Notes under the pieces: model-generated
The model's input: the letters and a program-made list of their open reading frames with translations, nothing else
Database searches by the model: none
Told to the model about the DNA's origin: nothing
Shown: positions 36,370 to 50,149 of the stretch, in pieces
How the letters are laid out: every line of letters begins with the position of its first letter
Position numbering within the stretch: position 1 is the first letter of the stretch
Assembly: GCA_963573385.1 (NCBI GenBank)
Contig: CAUYLG010022157.1
Coordinates: 62,001 to 126,000, forward strand
Source of the DNA: Cacajao melanocephalus
Lineage: Eukaryota > Chordata > Mammalia > Primates > Pitheciidae
Direction of reading: 5' to 3'
Length of the DNA stretch: 64,000 bases
Position numbers and translations under genes: made by a program

Positions 36370-36842
36370 AAGGAAGTCCAGAGCCAATTTGACAATGCTT
36401 GTCAAGAGACATTCATATCCTTTGAACTTAATAATTCCACTCATGGGAATTGCATCCAGAGAAATAACTCAAAAGAAGAAAAAGGCTACATGTACTGTTT
36501 ATAGCTATGCTATTTGTAATAAGGAGAAAGTAAAAGCAAATGTCATGTTCCAAAATAGAAAAATGATTGAATAATTATGATATATTTGTAAAACAGGGTG
36601 TCATGAAGACATTTACAATGAAAATATGACTATATGGAACAAGAATACGGACCTGGAAATAATGGGAAGAGAAAAGATAGAGTACAGAGTTGTATATACA
36701 CTGATTACAATTACGTAAGAATTACGTATTTGGCTAAAACTAATAAAGATGTGGAAAACTGGAAGTAGTTGTACTATGCAGGATTGTCTTTTTCTTCCAA
36801 TTGAAAAAATAATAAAAGGGATATAATTGCGGATTTCAAGGA
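36370..36842 (+). mobile_element. L1M 3' fragment
   Basis: AATTTGACAATGCTTGTCAAG, CATTCATATCCTTTGAACTT, TTTATAGCTATGCTATTTGT, TTGTATATACACTGATTACA. Followed by AT-rich DNA to 37029. 35916-36369 is non-repeat. Confidence 0.8.
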
Positions 36843-37029
36843 AGCAAAGAAAAGGAAAGAAAATAGTTGTGTTAAGATGATGAATTTCAAATCTTAAAAT
36901 ATTGAAGAATAGTTCAATTTTAACAAACTAATATTTTAAAACAAAGTGACTAGAAACTAATGAAAATATCCTGAACAAAGTCCTAGGGTTTTCTAGAAAA
37001 AAATTTTATTAGTGTAGTCTTATCATTGT

Positions 37030-37470
37030 TTTGTTTTATTTTATTTTTGGGACAGGGTCTTACTCTGTCACCCAGGCTGGAGTGCAGTGGTGTAATCACA
37101 GCTCACTACAGCCTCCATCTCCCAGTCTCAAGCAATCCTCCTGCCTCGGCCTCCTGAATAGCTGGAATTACAAGTGCACCTCCATGCACTGGTATTATTT
37201 ATTTATTTATTTATTTATTTTAGAGATGAGTTCTCACTGTGTTGCCCAAGCTGATCTCGAGCTCCTGAGCTCAAGCGATCCTCCTGCCTCAGCCTCTGGA
37301 ATAGCTGGGACTACAGGTGCACCACCATGCACTGCTAATTTTTTTTTTTGTAGTGATGGGGTCTCACTATGTTGTCCAGGCTGGTCTTGAACTTCTGGGC
37401 TCAAGTAGTCCACCTTGCCTCCGCCTCCAAAGTGCTGGGATTATAGGTGTGAGTCACTGCACCTGCCCCC
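37030..37470 (-). repeat. Three-monomer Alu block (AluJ plus FLAM-like unit)
   Basis: Read antisense: a right monomer (to about 37185), an ATTT-tailed extra monomer, then a left monomer (37335-37470). CATGCACTG occurs on both sides of the extra unit (37183-37191 and 37327-37335), as expected for a target duplication. Confidence 0.88.
37192..37334 (-). repeat. FLAM-like monomer with (ATTT)n tail
   Basis: TTTAGAGATGAGTTCTCACT through AGCTGGGACTACAGGTGCAC matches the reverse complement of a free left Alu monomer and not either arm in full. The (ATTT)n run at 37194-37222 replaces the poly-T. Confidence 0.8.
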
Positions 37471-37635
37471 TTGTTTTAAAAATAAGAACATGCCTCATGC
37501 AGGTCTTTCTAATGCATGGCTGTGGGTTATAAATTATTTGCTGTGAAACCCGCAGCCTGATTAACACTAAAAGCACTTAAAGACATGTGCCTAATGGACA
37601 AGTAATTCTGTTGCCTCTACCCCTTTCTCTCTCTC

Positions 37636-37927
37636 TTTTTTTTTTTGAAATAGAGTTTCACTCTTGTTGCTGAGGCTAGAGTGCAATGATGTGATCTCGT
37701 TCACTGCAACCTCCGCCTCCCGGGTTCAGGCGATTCTCCTGCCTCAGCCTCCCAAGTAGCTGGGATTACAGGCATGTGCTACTACGCCCAGCTAACTTTT
37801 GTATTTTTAGTAGAGACGGGGTTTCACCATGTTGGTCTGGCTGGTCTCAAACTCCTGACCTCAGGTGATCTGCCCTCTTTGGCCTCCCAAAGTGCTGAGA
37901 TTACAGGCGTGAACCACCGCGCCCAGC
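37636..37927 (-). repeat. AluS
   Basis: Antisense full-length Alu. Target duplication CCTCTACCCCTTTCTCT (about 37614-37630) and CCTCTACCCTCTTCTCT (from 37927). Confidence 0.95.
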
Positions 37928-38109
37928 CTCTACCCTCTTCTCTACCTGGCTACCACTACCCCAGCTTTCGGGTTACACTCCAGAAATTCTGAGGATCCTG
38001 TTTCTCCTGAGGCCTCCATTCCCTGAGCTTGAGAAAGAGCTCTATAGAAAAGAGGGTCACACAAAGGAGAGTCCTGGGGAGGACACCTGGCCAGGATTAG
38101 AAACTCAAG

Positions 38110-38256
38110 CATCAGGACAAATAGCTAATGCACGTGGGGCTTAAAACCTAGATGACGGGTTGATAGATGCAGGAAACCACCATGGCACACATACACCTAT
38201 GTAACAAACCTGCACACAGGTATCCCAGAACTCAAAGTATATAAAAAGAAAAAGAA
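38110..38256 (+). mobile_element. L1P-type 3' end, 147 bp, heavily 5'-truncated
   Basis: GATGACGGGTTGATAGATGC, CACCATGGCACACATACACC, TATGTAACAAACCTGCACAC and AACTCAAAGTATATAAAAAG are the primate L1 3'UTR end. Target duplication AGAAACTCAAG (38099-38109) and AGAAACTCTAAG (38257-38268). Confidence 0.93.
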
Positions 38257-38268
38257 AGAAACTCTAAG

Positions 38269-39099
38269 TCTCATACAAAATTGAGTCTTTCTACATCTTC
38301 TTCTTCTTCTTTTTTTTAAAGTGTTAGTTATGGTCAGCTACAACTCCCAAGGCCTCTTTCCCTGTGCTTAGTCTTCCTGGCATCCCTTAAATGTGAGGGC
38401 CATCCCGAGCTGTCCTTGGCATGCTTCTCTCCTCATAGCCGCCACTGCCACCCAGGCCTGCGGGACCACTGCTGCGCCGATGACCACCCAGCTACGCCTC
38501 AGCCCAACACCCTCCAAACTCCACTGCTGAATTTCCAACGTGGTGTCCTGCCAATGCCTCCACCAAAACTCAGCCTCTTCCGCACTCCCAAGGAGTAACA
38601 TTCTCCGTGTTCCTAGACGGAAAACACAGTCATTCTGATCGCTTTCTCTCTAACCCCCGCCCCTGTGACAGCCTCCAATGAAATACCAAATCTGCACCAT
38701 GGATTCTTCCCACAGTTTGTTTCGCAGATTCATTGTCTTTCGTTTCTCAAGGCCACCTCTCACCGACGCCCTGGCCTCTCAACTGGTATGTCGGCCTCCA
38801 GATTAATTAATGGCCCTCCAGCGCTCCTTGCATCCTGGGAGCCCCACTCTGCAAGGACCTTCATTCCAACTGAGGGAAGCAGGCAGCATCAATGCTGCCC
38901 CCCAGTGTGTGCACCATCTCACTGCATTTGGTCCTTCCAGCTGTGTCAACCTCCCTCTCCCTACCCGCTGTGCGCACACATGTGCACCCACACATACACA
39001 TGTGGGTTGAGAGGTCTTCCACCCTTAGTCACTCAGGGCACTCACAGTTTCCTGGTGGGCATCCTTCATTTCTTCTCCTCATCATACTAGCTTCTCACC
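38269..39099. other. Spacer, possibly with worn L2
   Basis: (TTC)n-rich patch at 38298-38320. The remainder has C-rich open frames (for example 38665-39090 plus) resembling worn sense L2, but I cannot show it. Confidence 0.35.
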
Positions 39100-39415
39100 A
39101 CCATCCCCTTCTTTGCCCCTTCATTATTACCACCTGTTTAAAAAATTCCTCCTAGTTTTTGGTGGCCACTCTGATGTCACCCTCTCCCAAGAAGCCTTCT
39201 TCAATTGCACAAGTTGAGAATGTTCCTTCTCTGTGAAATTCCCAGCCTCATGGTCTTGTTGCTTATATAACACTTTAGCATATCCTGTGCCCTGCTTTAT
39301 CTGGGGACACATCTTATCTCTTTTGGGATGCTGTCTTTATATTTTACTCCCTCCAGGAGTCCAGACAGCAGCGCTCATACAGTAGGCCCAATAAATATTT
39401 GTGGCACAAACGCAT
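39100..39415 (+). repeat. LINE2 3' end
   Basis: CCAAGAAGCCTTCTTCAATT, TATAACACTTTAGCATATCC, CATACAGTAGGCCCAATAAA and ATATTTGTGGCAC. Confidence 0.82.
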
Positions 39416-39439
39416 GCGTATTTCCAAGCCAGGTCTGTC

Positions 39440-39835
39440 CTATGCTGGTGCATGAAATTTTCCTAAAACTAAGCAGAGGATTTTACATTCATCTCTGTTT
39501 AATTTTATTATGTTGGTTTTGGCCCAGTGTCCCATCCTATGTAAATCATTTTGAACTTGAATATGTCACGTAGCATATTAACTATCCCAGCTGTGGGTCA
39601 TCTGGATTCTTTCTATTTTTCATCCAAGTCATTAACAAAAATGTTTAACAATCAGGGCCAAGGATAGAGCCCTGTGGCCTGCCACTGGAGACTTTCTTCA
39701 GGAAAGACCTGGGGTCCTTAATCAAAATACTTTGGGCAAAGTAGTTCAACCTGCACTGAATGCACCTTGCCAAAAATCCTTTGTAATACAAATAATGTGA
39801 CCATGTGAGAAATCCGAATCCCCTTGTTGGCACAG
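39440..39835 (-). repeat. CR1/L3-type LINE reverse-transcriptase remnant
   Basis: On the plus strand TCATCCAAGTCATTAACAAA, CAGGGCCAAGGATAGAGCCC and CCACTGGAGACTTTCTTCAG are antisense landmarks of a CR1/L3 LINE. The minus frame ending at 39645 reads SSGRPQGSILGP, the reverse-transcriptase motif SGxPQGSxLGP. The catalytic part is not preserved. L2 carries a related motif, but the flanking sequence fits CR1/L3 better. Confidence 0.75.
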
Positions 39836-40515
<680 letters not shown>

Positions 40516-40869
40516 AAATGTATTTCTTGAGCCAAGGAGACTCCCTTCTTCTTGCAGGTCTTGGCTGCCCCTGAGCCTGATGCTTGGATTTGCCATTCTA
40601 TGCCCAAGGCTCCCCTAGTCTCCCAGGTTCTAGTCTGGATTTATGTGGGATACTGTTCCAGCATTGACCCCAAGACCCAGCCTCCTACAGAAGTCCAGAG
40701 AGCTTTGCCAGCAGAGTTGTACATGCAGGATGCAGTAACCACCCGTCTGTCAAACTCTCAGGCTGGAGGAGAACTTCAGATGTCTTCTTGTCCATCATGT
40801 GTCCCAGAGCTGCACCAAAAGCACAGGAGGCGGTTCTCTTCTAAATGATAATAAAAGCCTCCTTCCCTA

Positions 40870-41118
40870 ATCAATAAGCAATTACATCACACCTACTGTG
40901 TGCCAGGCACTAAGCACTTTATACAACCATTATACACCATTAACTCATGTATACCTCATAACAACCCATCAGGTAGGTGTTATCATTATTTCCATTTTAC
41001 ACATGGAAAATCCAAGGCATGGAGAGGTCACAAGCTAGTAAAAGGCAAAGTCAAAACTCAAACCCAGCCATATGGCTCTCTGTGCTCCTAACCCTTAAGT
41101 CATTGCACTGCCTCCCCA
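40870..41118 (-). repeat. Near full-length MIR
   Basis: ACTGTGTGCCAGGCACTAAG, CAGGTAGGTGTTATCATTAT, TCCATTTTACACATGGAAAA, AGGTCACAAGCTAGTAAAAG. 40529-40869 is non-repeat. Confidence 0.93.
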
Positions 41119-41544
41119 TGTGGCATATGAAGCCTGCATTCCTGCATCTACTCACAGGGTGCCATGAACATACATTATGCTCATCATAGGATGTTGGGAC
41201 CTATGATGGGGATTAGCAGAGCTTACAGTTTAGCTGAGGAGATATGGGAAAGTACTTTGAAAAGAAAGTGTGGTAGAAGTGTAAACTATTTTCCCTATTA
41301 CTGTTGCACAGCTCAGAACCTCTTTTATGCTATAAAAAGCCTCTTTGTCCCATATCGGAAAGGTTCATTTTGCTCATATTCACCAATGTCACTCTTTGCC
41401 TACCCTTTGCCACCTTCCACTACGCACAGAGAGCACCAGTGCCTTCTACAGAAGACACACTCAAGTTGTTACAATTTTTCACAATATCACTTTAATAAAT
41501 ACTGATAACATCACCACCATGAATTTGTGAAATAATTGAATGTT
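41119..41544. other. Spacer
   Basis: No feature recognised. Confidence 0.4.
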
Positions 41545-41740
41545 TCAAGGTACTTTCATAAGATATTTATTACATGCATAATCTTATTTCCTTTTCAAAA
41601 TAGCCCTGGAAGGTAGCTAAAGCAGGTACCAGTTTTACAGAGGGGGGAACTGACCAGGATCCTGAGGCTGGTAACTGACCCTGAACCTAAAACCCAGGAT
41701 TGATAGTCTTTCTCTGCACAGCATCCCCCTTGATCTATTA
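41545..41740 (-). repeat. MIR
   Basis: ATTACATGCATAATCTTATT, AGCCCTGGAAGGTAGCTAAA, TTTTACAGAGGGGGGAACTG. Confidence 0.82.
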
Positions 41741-42435
41741 CAAATTCAATAATCAGGCAAAGAAAGCCTTAAGGGAACAGAGCGCAGCCTGTCGCTACCA
41801 TTTCTTCGAATTCTACTGCCTAATTCCAATGTTACTTGCAGGCTGACTTTCACTAACTCCTTCCTTAGGGACAAAAGGTAGGGCTTATGTACAAGGCCTA
41901 TGGGAAAGAATGGTGATTCTAAGTGTTATGTAACTATATGTAGAAAAAAGGCATAGATTCCCCTTCACCAAGCGGGGGCACATTCCAATCAAAAGGTGTG
42001 TGGAGAATTCTATGCTGCTCACATAGCAACAAAGACTTCCACCTCCCAGGAGCCACCTGGGCTGTAAGCTGCAACTCCTGATGGCATGGTCCATGGAATT
42101 GGCTGTTCCAGGACTAAGAGGCTTGAGAAACAGTCTAAACAGATCCCCTTAATAGCTTAGGTTTATATTTCTCTGATATATTTTCCTGCATGTCTGCACC
42201 TCCAGCTTCTCCTTCAAACCTTCCTGCCTCTCTTAACCACCCCCAAAGCACGAAGAACAGTTGACATCATTGAAAACATTATTTGTGCTTGTGAAGCAGT
42301 TTTCATTTCAATCTGCAAGAACATCTCCGACCACAAAAGCTGTGTAAGACTCAAGTGAATGAGACCTGAGTGGTGCAGATAAACGCTTTCTCCCTGGGTC
42401 TTCCCCAACTTGTCAGCCTGAAAGACACAGTCTTA
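41741..42435. other. Spacer
   Basis: No feature recognised. Confidence 0.4.
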
Positions 42436-42545
42436 CTTCCAGACATAGCTCAAAGAGCCTCTGCTCTGTGAAGGCTTCTAAGACTCCTCCAGGCTACTAA
42501 CAACGTTCGTGAAGTCCTTCTAGCTCTCATCATTTGGAGGCCATG
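42436..42545 (+). repeat. Probable LINE2 fragment
   Basis: AGACATAGCTCAAAGAGCCT, CTCTGTGAAGGCTTCTAAGA resemble the sense L2 3' region. Short. 42546-42875 is non-repeat. Confidence 0.5.
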
Positions 42546-42875
42546 GGAGGATGGTCCTTCCTGCCTCTGTGATTAAGTGCAGCCATGTGGATAGTTATGA
42601 ACCTTCTAATAGAGAGCATTTAATGGCCCGTGCAAGTCCCCTAGAACTTTCCTTCCTTCTGCCATGACAACCAGCAAAGGGGTAGCTGCTCCCACTGCTT
42701 AGGTGTCAGAGGGAGGACAAACAATGACCCATAGCAGAGCCTCCAGCCAACCCTCAATGGACTTGTAACATGGGCGAAAAGTAAACCTTTGCATTTTCAG
42801 CCACGAAGATTGTGACACTGTTATAGCAACATTGGTCTGTCTTGTTACTTATGCAACAGGACTGTTTACTCACTG

Positions 42876-43375
42876 CCTTTTCAGAACCAATCACACTGTT
42901 TTATAATTATTTCTTTCATTTCTGTCCCCTCTTTACCTTCAAACTGTAATGGATCTTGAGGGCAAGGATTGTGTCTTATTAATTCACATTTAGTAGCTGC
43001 TTGGTACATGTCTTTTTGTTTTTGTTTTGTTTGTTTGTTTGAGATGGAATCTTGCTCTGTTGCCCAGGCTGGAGTGCAGTGGTATGATCTTGGCTCACTG
43101 CAATCTCTGCCTCCTGGGTTCAAGCGAGTCTTCTGTCTCAGCCTCCTGAGTAGCTAGGACTACAGGTGCATGCCACCACACCCGGCTAATTTTTGTATTT
43201 GTAGTAGACACGGAGTTTCACCATATTGGCCAGGCTGGTCTCAAACTCCCGACCCTGTGATCCACCCGCCTCGGCCTCCCAAAGTGCTGGAATTACAGGC
43301 ATGAGCCACTGCACCCAACCTAGTATGTATCTTTAAATAAATAAATGAAGGGATGAATGAAAGAATAAGATATCT
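42876..43375 (+). repeat. LINE2 3' end split by an Alu
   Basis: TCTTGAGGGCAAGGATTGTG and TAGTAGCTGCTTGGTAC precede the Alu. AAATAAATAAATGAAGGGAT and GAATGAAAGAATAAG follow it as the L2 tail. Confidence 0.8.
43016..43320 (-). repeat. AluS with GTTT tail
   Basis: Antisense full length. Target duplication GTACATGTCTTT (43004-43015) and GTATGTATCTTT (43323-43334). Confidence 0.94.
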
Positions 43376-43827
43376 GAGAACAGGATTTTATAATCTTGCT
43401 AGGCATGGTCCTTTACAATGGTGGTGGTGAACCTAGATAATCTTGAGTGGCTCTTCCCAGGCTACTTACACCATAGTTATCTCCCTGAAAAGGGACCAGA
43501 TGAGTGGGGGTGATCCTCATGGCTTCATGGAAATGCTCCATAGCATCCCGGAGACAGACTTCTCATCCCAACTGCAGCTCTCTGAACAGAGAATTATAGC
43601 TGAGACCTAGGCCACTAGGGGTATGAATGACAGAGGTGTGTATCGGGCTACCTAAAAGGCAGGAAATTAGTCACACAACAGGTGTCAGTGAATATTCACT
43701 GGTAATTTGCACCTAAGGTACTAGTGGGGGCTGTTGGGGGGTGGTCATAATATAGCTTAACACTAACCCAGGATTCACCCCAACAATCCCCAATTTCTTT
43801 ACCGCTGTATAGATAGCATGTTGCCTG

Positions 43828-44586
<759 letters not shown>

Positions 44587-45104
44587 ATCTACCAGCTCCA
44601 CTGGCTTCAGATTCTCCATCTGGACAGCACTTCTGTACTCTATAGCAGCCTGCAGCACCAGGCATCTCTCTGAGTCTCCCATTCGTTTCCCCAAGGAAAA
44701 CAAGGATTTGGAATCATTCTTGTTCTTCTCCTCTGCAGTACTTAAATTCAGGTCTTTGTGAGGGGATTCAGGCATGACTGGACAACAGGGGCCAAGGGGC
44801 TCCCCCAGAAAGACCCCTCAAGGGCGTCGGAGAAAGGAAGCCTAGTACAACAAGGCGTATAGCTGCGGCAGGGGTGGCTGGGCCCTCCTAGCCTCAGCTC
44901 TGGGTCTCTTGGCATTAGTTAAAACAATGAGAATAAAAATAGCTCTTCTCCCCACCAACCCTATCCCCACAGATAGTGGTGCTTGCTAGGGAAGACCTAG
45001 AGAGCTGAGCACTACTGTGTGGAGGACTCAGAAAGCCAAGAAGGCGATACACAGAAATGAGAAGCCAATAAAGTCATCATGAGTCCATTTAAACATGCAG
45101 ATCA
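44587..45104. other. Spacer
   Basis: No feature recognised. Confidence 0.4.
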
Positions 45105-45292
45105 AAAGCGCCCTGGTGTGCTGGGAGTCAGAGGACCTTGTTTAACTCTGACTTCGTTACTAACTGACTTTAAGTATGACCACCGGTAAATCACGCATGT
45201 TCAGTTTCCTCATTTTTAAAATGAAGAGGATGGAAGAAATTGCTAAGGCTCTTTCTTGCTTTCAAAACTCCAAAGTCCTAAAAATGAATGTG
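45105..45292 (+). repeat. MIR
   Basis: GGGAGTCAGAGGACCTTGTT, TCAGTTTCCTCATTTTTAAA and ATGAAGAGGATGGAAGAAAT. Confidence 0.75.
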
Positions 45293-45599
45293 GAAAAATC
45301 TTCCTGTTTTGCTTTAGGTGTGGGCACCAGTTTCACCCAGAGACACAACTAGAGCCTTTCAGAAGTCTTTTAGCTGTGCAGAGGAGGGCTCAGAGTAAAT
45401 CCATGTCAGGCCTTACAAGTGCCAAGCCTTGAGCTGGCTGGCCTCCGCCGTGGCCTGGCCTGAGCTAGAGGAAGACTGGCCAGGCTGAGGGGCATGTGGT
45501 CTCCCCGAGAGCCCACGTAGGTGCTGTGAGGGAAGCCAGAGCTTCTCCAGAGCAAAAGGAAGAACAGGGGCCACAGGATCCCACCAGGCAGGGTAGGTT

Positions 45600-45780
45600 C
45601 AAATGTTAGAAGGTTGGTAATTACCTTCTAGACCCTGGGCACATTAGTTAAGCATCTCAAAGCCTCAGCATCCTTTCCTAGAAGACTGACATAATACGAC
45701 TTTATGAAGATTAAAAAAGATAAATTTGTGCACAGCATCTATATATAGTAGGCGTTCAACAAGTGGTAGTAATTACCATG
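45600..45780 (+). repeat. MIR
   Basis: TAGACCCTGGGCACATTAGT, AAAGCCTCAGCATCCTTTCC and ATAGTAGGCGTTCAACAAGT. 45293-45599 is non-repeat. Confidence 0.82.
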
Positions 45781-46639
45781 ACAACAGGCTGTAGGTCTCT
45801 CCCACACTGACATTGGTGTGACTGCTCAGGAATGAATTTCCCATTATTCACCTGAACATGTCTCTAAAGCATGACAAGCCAGAAACCTGAGGCCTGGGAA
45901 TGTGCTTCAGAGATGGAGGTCAGGGTGGGGGGCCCAGCAGGGTGGGAAAAGTATACATGTAGCTCATGTGTTGGGAATGAACTACTGAAGGCAGAGGTTC
46001 TAGCGAGGAGGCTCAGAGGTGACCCAAAGCCTGCTGTGGCACATTGTGAGATGCAGATTCTCTATGACCTGTGGCATGGGTGGCTGGATTGTATAATAGC
46101 AGCCACAAGGCTCAGCGGTGCTGCTTACCTGGGCTTGGGCTGATGCATGTGGTTGGCTGCTGCTCCACAGTCCATCCTGGTACGTCCCTTGGCTGCCTCT
46201 GGGCAAACAAGAGAAACCTTGGCTTTACAGGGAATGTACCAGATGTGTGGCCATAGTGGAAGGAATGAGCAGGACTGCAGGTGGAGGTATAAGTGGGAAC
46301 AGAAGGGGTGTGTGTGTGTGTGTTCTGTTCCTAGAGCCCTCTTTCTGTTAATGAAGGTAAGAGGACTTGGGTAGCTTTTGGTGAGCTTGACCAAAGGCAT
46401 TCCTTTGGGACCTGGAGCCTATTTCAAATCAATTTCTCTAGCAGGAGCCTTTGGGGGCAGGTTCCAGGCAGGCACGTGCTTTCCATTAGATTGAGGTCTC
46501 CTGTGTGTTCTGCACCCCAGGGCTGCTAGGAGATGGGTGAAGAGCAGTACTTGTGGAGGAATCCCCAGTACAGGAAGCCAGTTTTCTCTACCTCCTATTA
46601 GAGGAGGCTTTGAACACCCACGTACCTTAGAACTTATCA
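45781..46639. other. Spacer with (TG)n
   Basis: TG dinucleotide run at 46308-46323. Nothing else recognised. Confidence 0.4.
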
Positions 46640-47150
46640 AGATACTATCTTGCATGTTTTTATGTCTTGTCATTTGCGTGTATCTTGTTTCCCCAAATAG
46701 AAGAGAGCTCCTTTTAGGGCAGGAACTGTGACTTACATTTCCTGTACACCCCATCTAGTCCTCAAATATCTTTATCTTGCTCTATCCTCCAGGAATGAAC
46801 TATTTATTGTTCTCCATGCACTCCGTGCTGTTTCTTGCACCAGTAGCTTTGCCCTTGTCATTCTCTCTGATTGGAATGCTCTTCCCAATTTTCTGCCCTT
46901 GGTTAACTCTTACTCACCCCTCAAGATTCAACTCAGAAATTATTTTCTCCCTGAGACCAGGCTGATGTCCCTCCTCTGTGCATGTAAGCACTCATCCCTG
47001 CTCTGCAATAATCTGTTTAGGTGTTTGTCTCCCTTCTTAGACTGCAAGTTCTTCAAGGGCCAGAAAACTGATAGATACATTTCCCTTTAGATCCCCAGTG
47101 CCTGGCTGGCAGTAAGGGCTCAGTGCGTGCTTATTGAATCTAACTAAAAA
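46640..47150 (+). repeat. Two consecutive LINE2 3' ends
   Basis: A first L2 3' end (GAGAGCTCCTTTTAGGGCAG, about 46640-46770) is followed by a longer one: TTCTCTCTGATTGGAATGCT, TTAGACTGCAAGTTCTTCAA, CCAGTGCCTGGCTGGCAGTA. Confidence 0.85.
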
Positions 47151-47160
47151 GCTAGTGCAT

Positions 47161-47470
<310 letters not shown>

Positions 47471-47481
47471 AGCTAGTGCAT

Positions 47482-49120
47482 GCAGTGAATCATTACCAAT
47501 TAATGATTCAGCCTGGGAAAGAGGAGTGATTGCTACCCCGAGGCCAGGAGGATGGCCCTGACGTGGCACAAACAGGTTCAAAACAAAGGGCTGGAGACAT
47601 CTGTGATGTTAACCCTAATTTTTGGCTGTGGATAATGTCTGCTCCAATGTCCAGAATTTCTCAGTGCCCCCATCTGACAGATCCAGCTGGGAGGCTTCTA
47701 ATACTATTCATTAAGGATGGGCTCTAATGGCATCTCAGAGGGGTCTCTTACAGAGGTAAGGGCCCTGTACCTCTCTTAGGGAGTCACTGGGACTTGGAAT
47801 TGCACCGGCTGGAGGCCCTTCCCCTGGAAGAGGATTTGATCCATCCAAATAAATGGCCCTACAGGGTGAGCCTCATGGACTTAGCCAACTGTTCCATAAT
47901 TCCCAGGAGGTAAGTACTCAGGAAGCCCCAAAGGAGAAAAATGGGAGACTCACTGCCCAGAAGACCAAAGAACCAGGACAGTGTTCACTCGGGTCTGGCA
48001 CTGGTGATGCCCCAGAGAGTCCGAGGACAATCCTGTTGATGGTGGCAACTCAGCGTTCATCCTGTGTCTGAAGCATCACAGAAACTTTAATACTACGAGA
48101 ACTATCCCTCTGTCTTACTTCTGAAGGCTTGGGCTGAACTACTCCCCAGATAAGAGAAAAAATGCAAGCTGTTGGCCTTCCAAAAGTCCAATAGTGCCTA
48201 CATCCTCAGGACACCTCTTGGTAAGTTGGTTTATCCCCTTATCATATGGCAGAGGGCAGTTAAAGATTGTTTTATTTCACCCGGAGCTCTGAGATTTTTA
48301 GATTCTAATGAGTTGAATAGGGGTGGTCAGGCTGGCTCCACAGACTTAAATATTATTACTGGAGGAAAGTGGAGCTGCCTTCAGATTTCTCTGGAACCAA
48401 AATGCTTTCTCTTGCGGCCCTGATAAGATTACGGGGCTGCTGAGCCGCCAGTGTTCAGATTTCCCACGGAACCGCGCGCGCCAAGCTCTGGCTCACAGTG
48501 CTGTGAGGAGCCACGCTGCGGATCAGGCTCTGAAACCCGACTCCTTTCCAGGAATGCACACTCACCCCCTCCTGCGATAGGGCCTGGGCTGGGCCCTTAG
48601 AGTCTCACTCCCCAAATTCCCCCTGTCGTCACAGTCCAACAAACGGAAGATGTCTGCTAAGTGGGAGCCAGTGTGACGGTGAGGGTCCCGCAGAGCACGT
48701 GGGAGCCAGAGAGGAATGTGGGGTATTTGGGCATGCCGCAAGTCCACCCAGCCAAACTCTGGCTTCAGAGGCTGTGCAATTCCTAATGACGGCCCATCAG
48801 CTCCAACCAGCAGCCAACATATGGCTCAGTGAGAGGGTGGGTGGGTCAAAAAACACTGAGGGCTGTGCGTGTTTCTCCTAGTGTTTCACGGTGAAATATC
48901 AAAATAATCTTTTTAAGGCTTGGATTCGTTACATGTTTCTTTTCTATCTCCTAGCCCCATAATTTAAAAAAATATGGTAGAAAATATTTTCTGAAGTAAA
49001 AAGATACGGATGAAAAAGTAGGTTACAAAATGAACACATTATATACACCAGTATGTACATACACACACACACACACACACACAGTCAGTATAATAATACT
49101 GACAGTCTGTGAGAATGAAA
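47482..49120. other. Repeat-poor interval with (CA)n
   Basis: No exon signature. Slightly CpG-enriched at 48420-48540 (CCGCGCGCGCC near 48470). A CA run lies at 49057-49083. Next to it, GTCAGTAT-AATA-ATACTGAC (49084-49103) is an 8-bp-arm hairpin. Confidence 0.4.
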
Positions 49121-49674
49121 AGACATGAGAGCCCAATAATTTTTGAGTAACATTAAAAATACAAGATCTAGTATGTAATAAGTGCCCAGTAAATACTGAA
49201 TAAGGCCATGAATGACAAGTAGTATCTGGGAAAGATTTGGAGTCACCCCAGAGAAAAGGATTCATTTATTGACTCCACCTAAGTTAGAAATTCATGATTT
49301 TTTCAGTGGCATGGTGTGCCTACTATTTAGTTGAACAAACAAAGGATTTAGTCAGTGAAACTTAAACTTTTTTCAAGTGCCCTCAGGCTATTGGCAGTGC
49401 ACACAATTTATATTTCAGCGACTAAGAATATTAATTTAAATGTGACATCCTATGTCTCCAGCTCCCTCTTTACTACGCACCTCTGTCCTCTGGGTTCCTA
49501 TCCACAATAACATCACCTATCATCTCTTCTGGAGGAGAATCACATTTGTATCATAACAGGTTTGTATTTCTTAGGGAGTGGTGGACATTCTGCTTACAAC
49601 AATCAGAATCAACATATCTAAACCCTGCTTGTTAAAAACAAAAACAAAAAACTGATCTTTCTACCCTCTTCAAT

Positions 49675-50070
49675 ATTTGCTCATGCAACAAGCCTTTCTT
49701 GGTGCCCATTAGGCCCTATATATATATATCAGACATAGCTCCTGCCCTCAAGGAGCCTTTCAGGGCGACAGTCAGCGAGGCTGACAGTTGCAATTCTGCT
49801 TAGTGCTCTAATAGTGGCTTGAACAAAGTGCTCTGAGAGTGCTGTCGAGTCTGTGGGCATCACAGAAGGCTTCCAGAGGTGGAGATGTTTGAGCTGCAGA
49901 CCGAGAGAGGAAGGAGTTCCCTATTTCTGCTCATCATTTATCAAGCAATCAAGCAAACTTTTATTGAGAAATTATATGACTATATGCCAGGCACTGTGCT
50001 CATTCTGGAGACTCAAAGACCAGTGAGACAATTCCTGCCTGCAAAAGCCTTCGTATAGAGCTATAAAAGT
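49675..50070 (-). repeat. LINE2 3' fragments
   Basis: CTCCTGCCCTCAAGGAGCCT and CACAGAAGGCTTCCAGAGGT, then a second 3' end with CTTTTATTGAGAAATTATAT and ATGCCAGGCACTGTGCTCAT. 49121-49674 holds at most a short L2-like tail near 49180. Confidence 0.72.
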
Positions 50071-50149
50071 TGGTACTGCCATTCTCTCTGGCACCATGGA
50101 GAACTTTACTCTTCCGGGTACCTTGGTGATTTCTGACTTCCCTTCTAGC

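Noticed and set aside
37031..37390. 119-codon frame with [12 protein letters not shown] residues, and similar frames elsewhere
   Set aside because: These are standard translations of antisense Alu sequence.
48420..48540. Second CpG island
   Set aside because: Only a short patch with a CGCGCGC run. It is too small and lacks promoter or donor signals.
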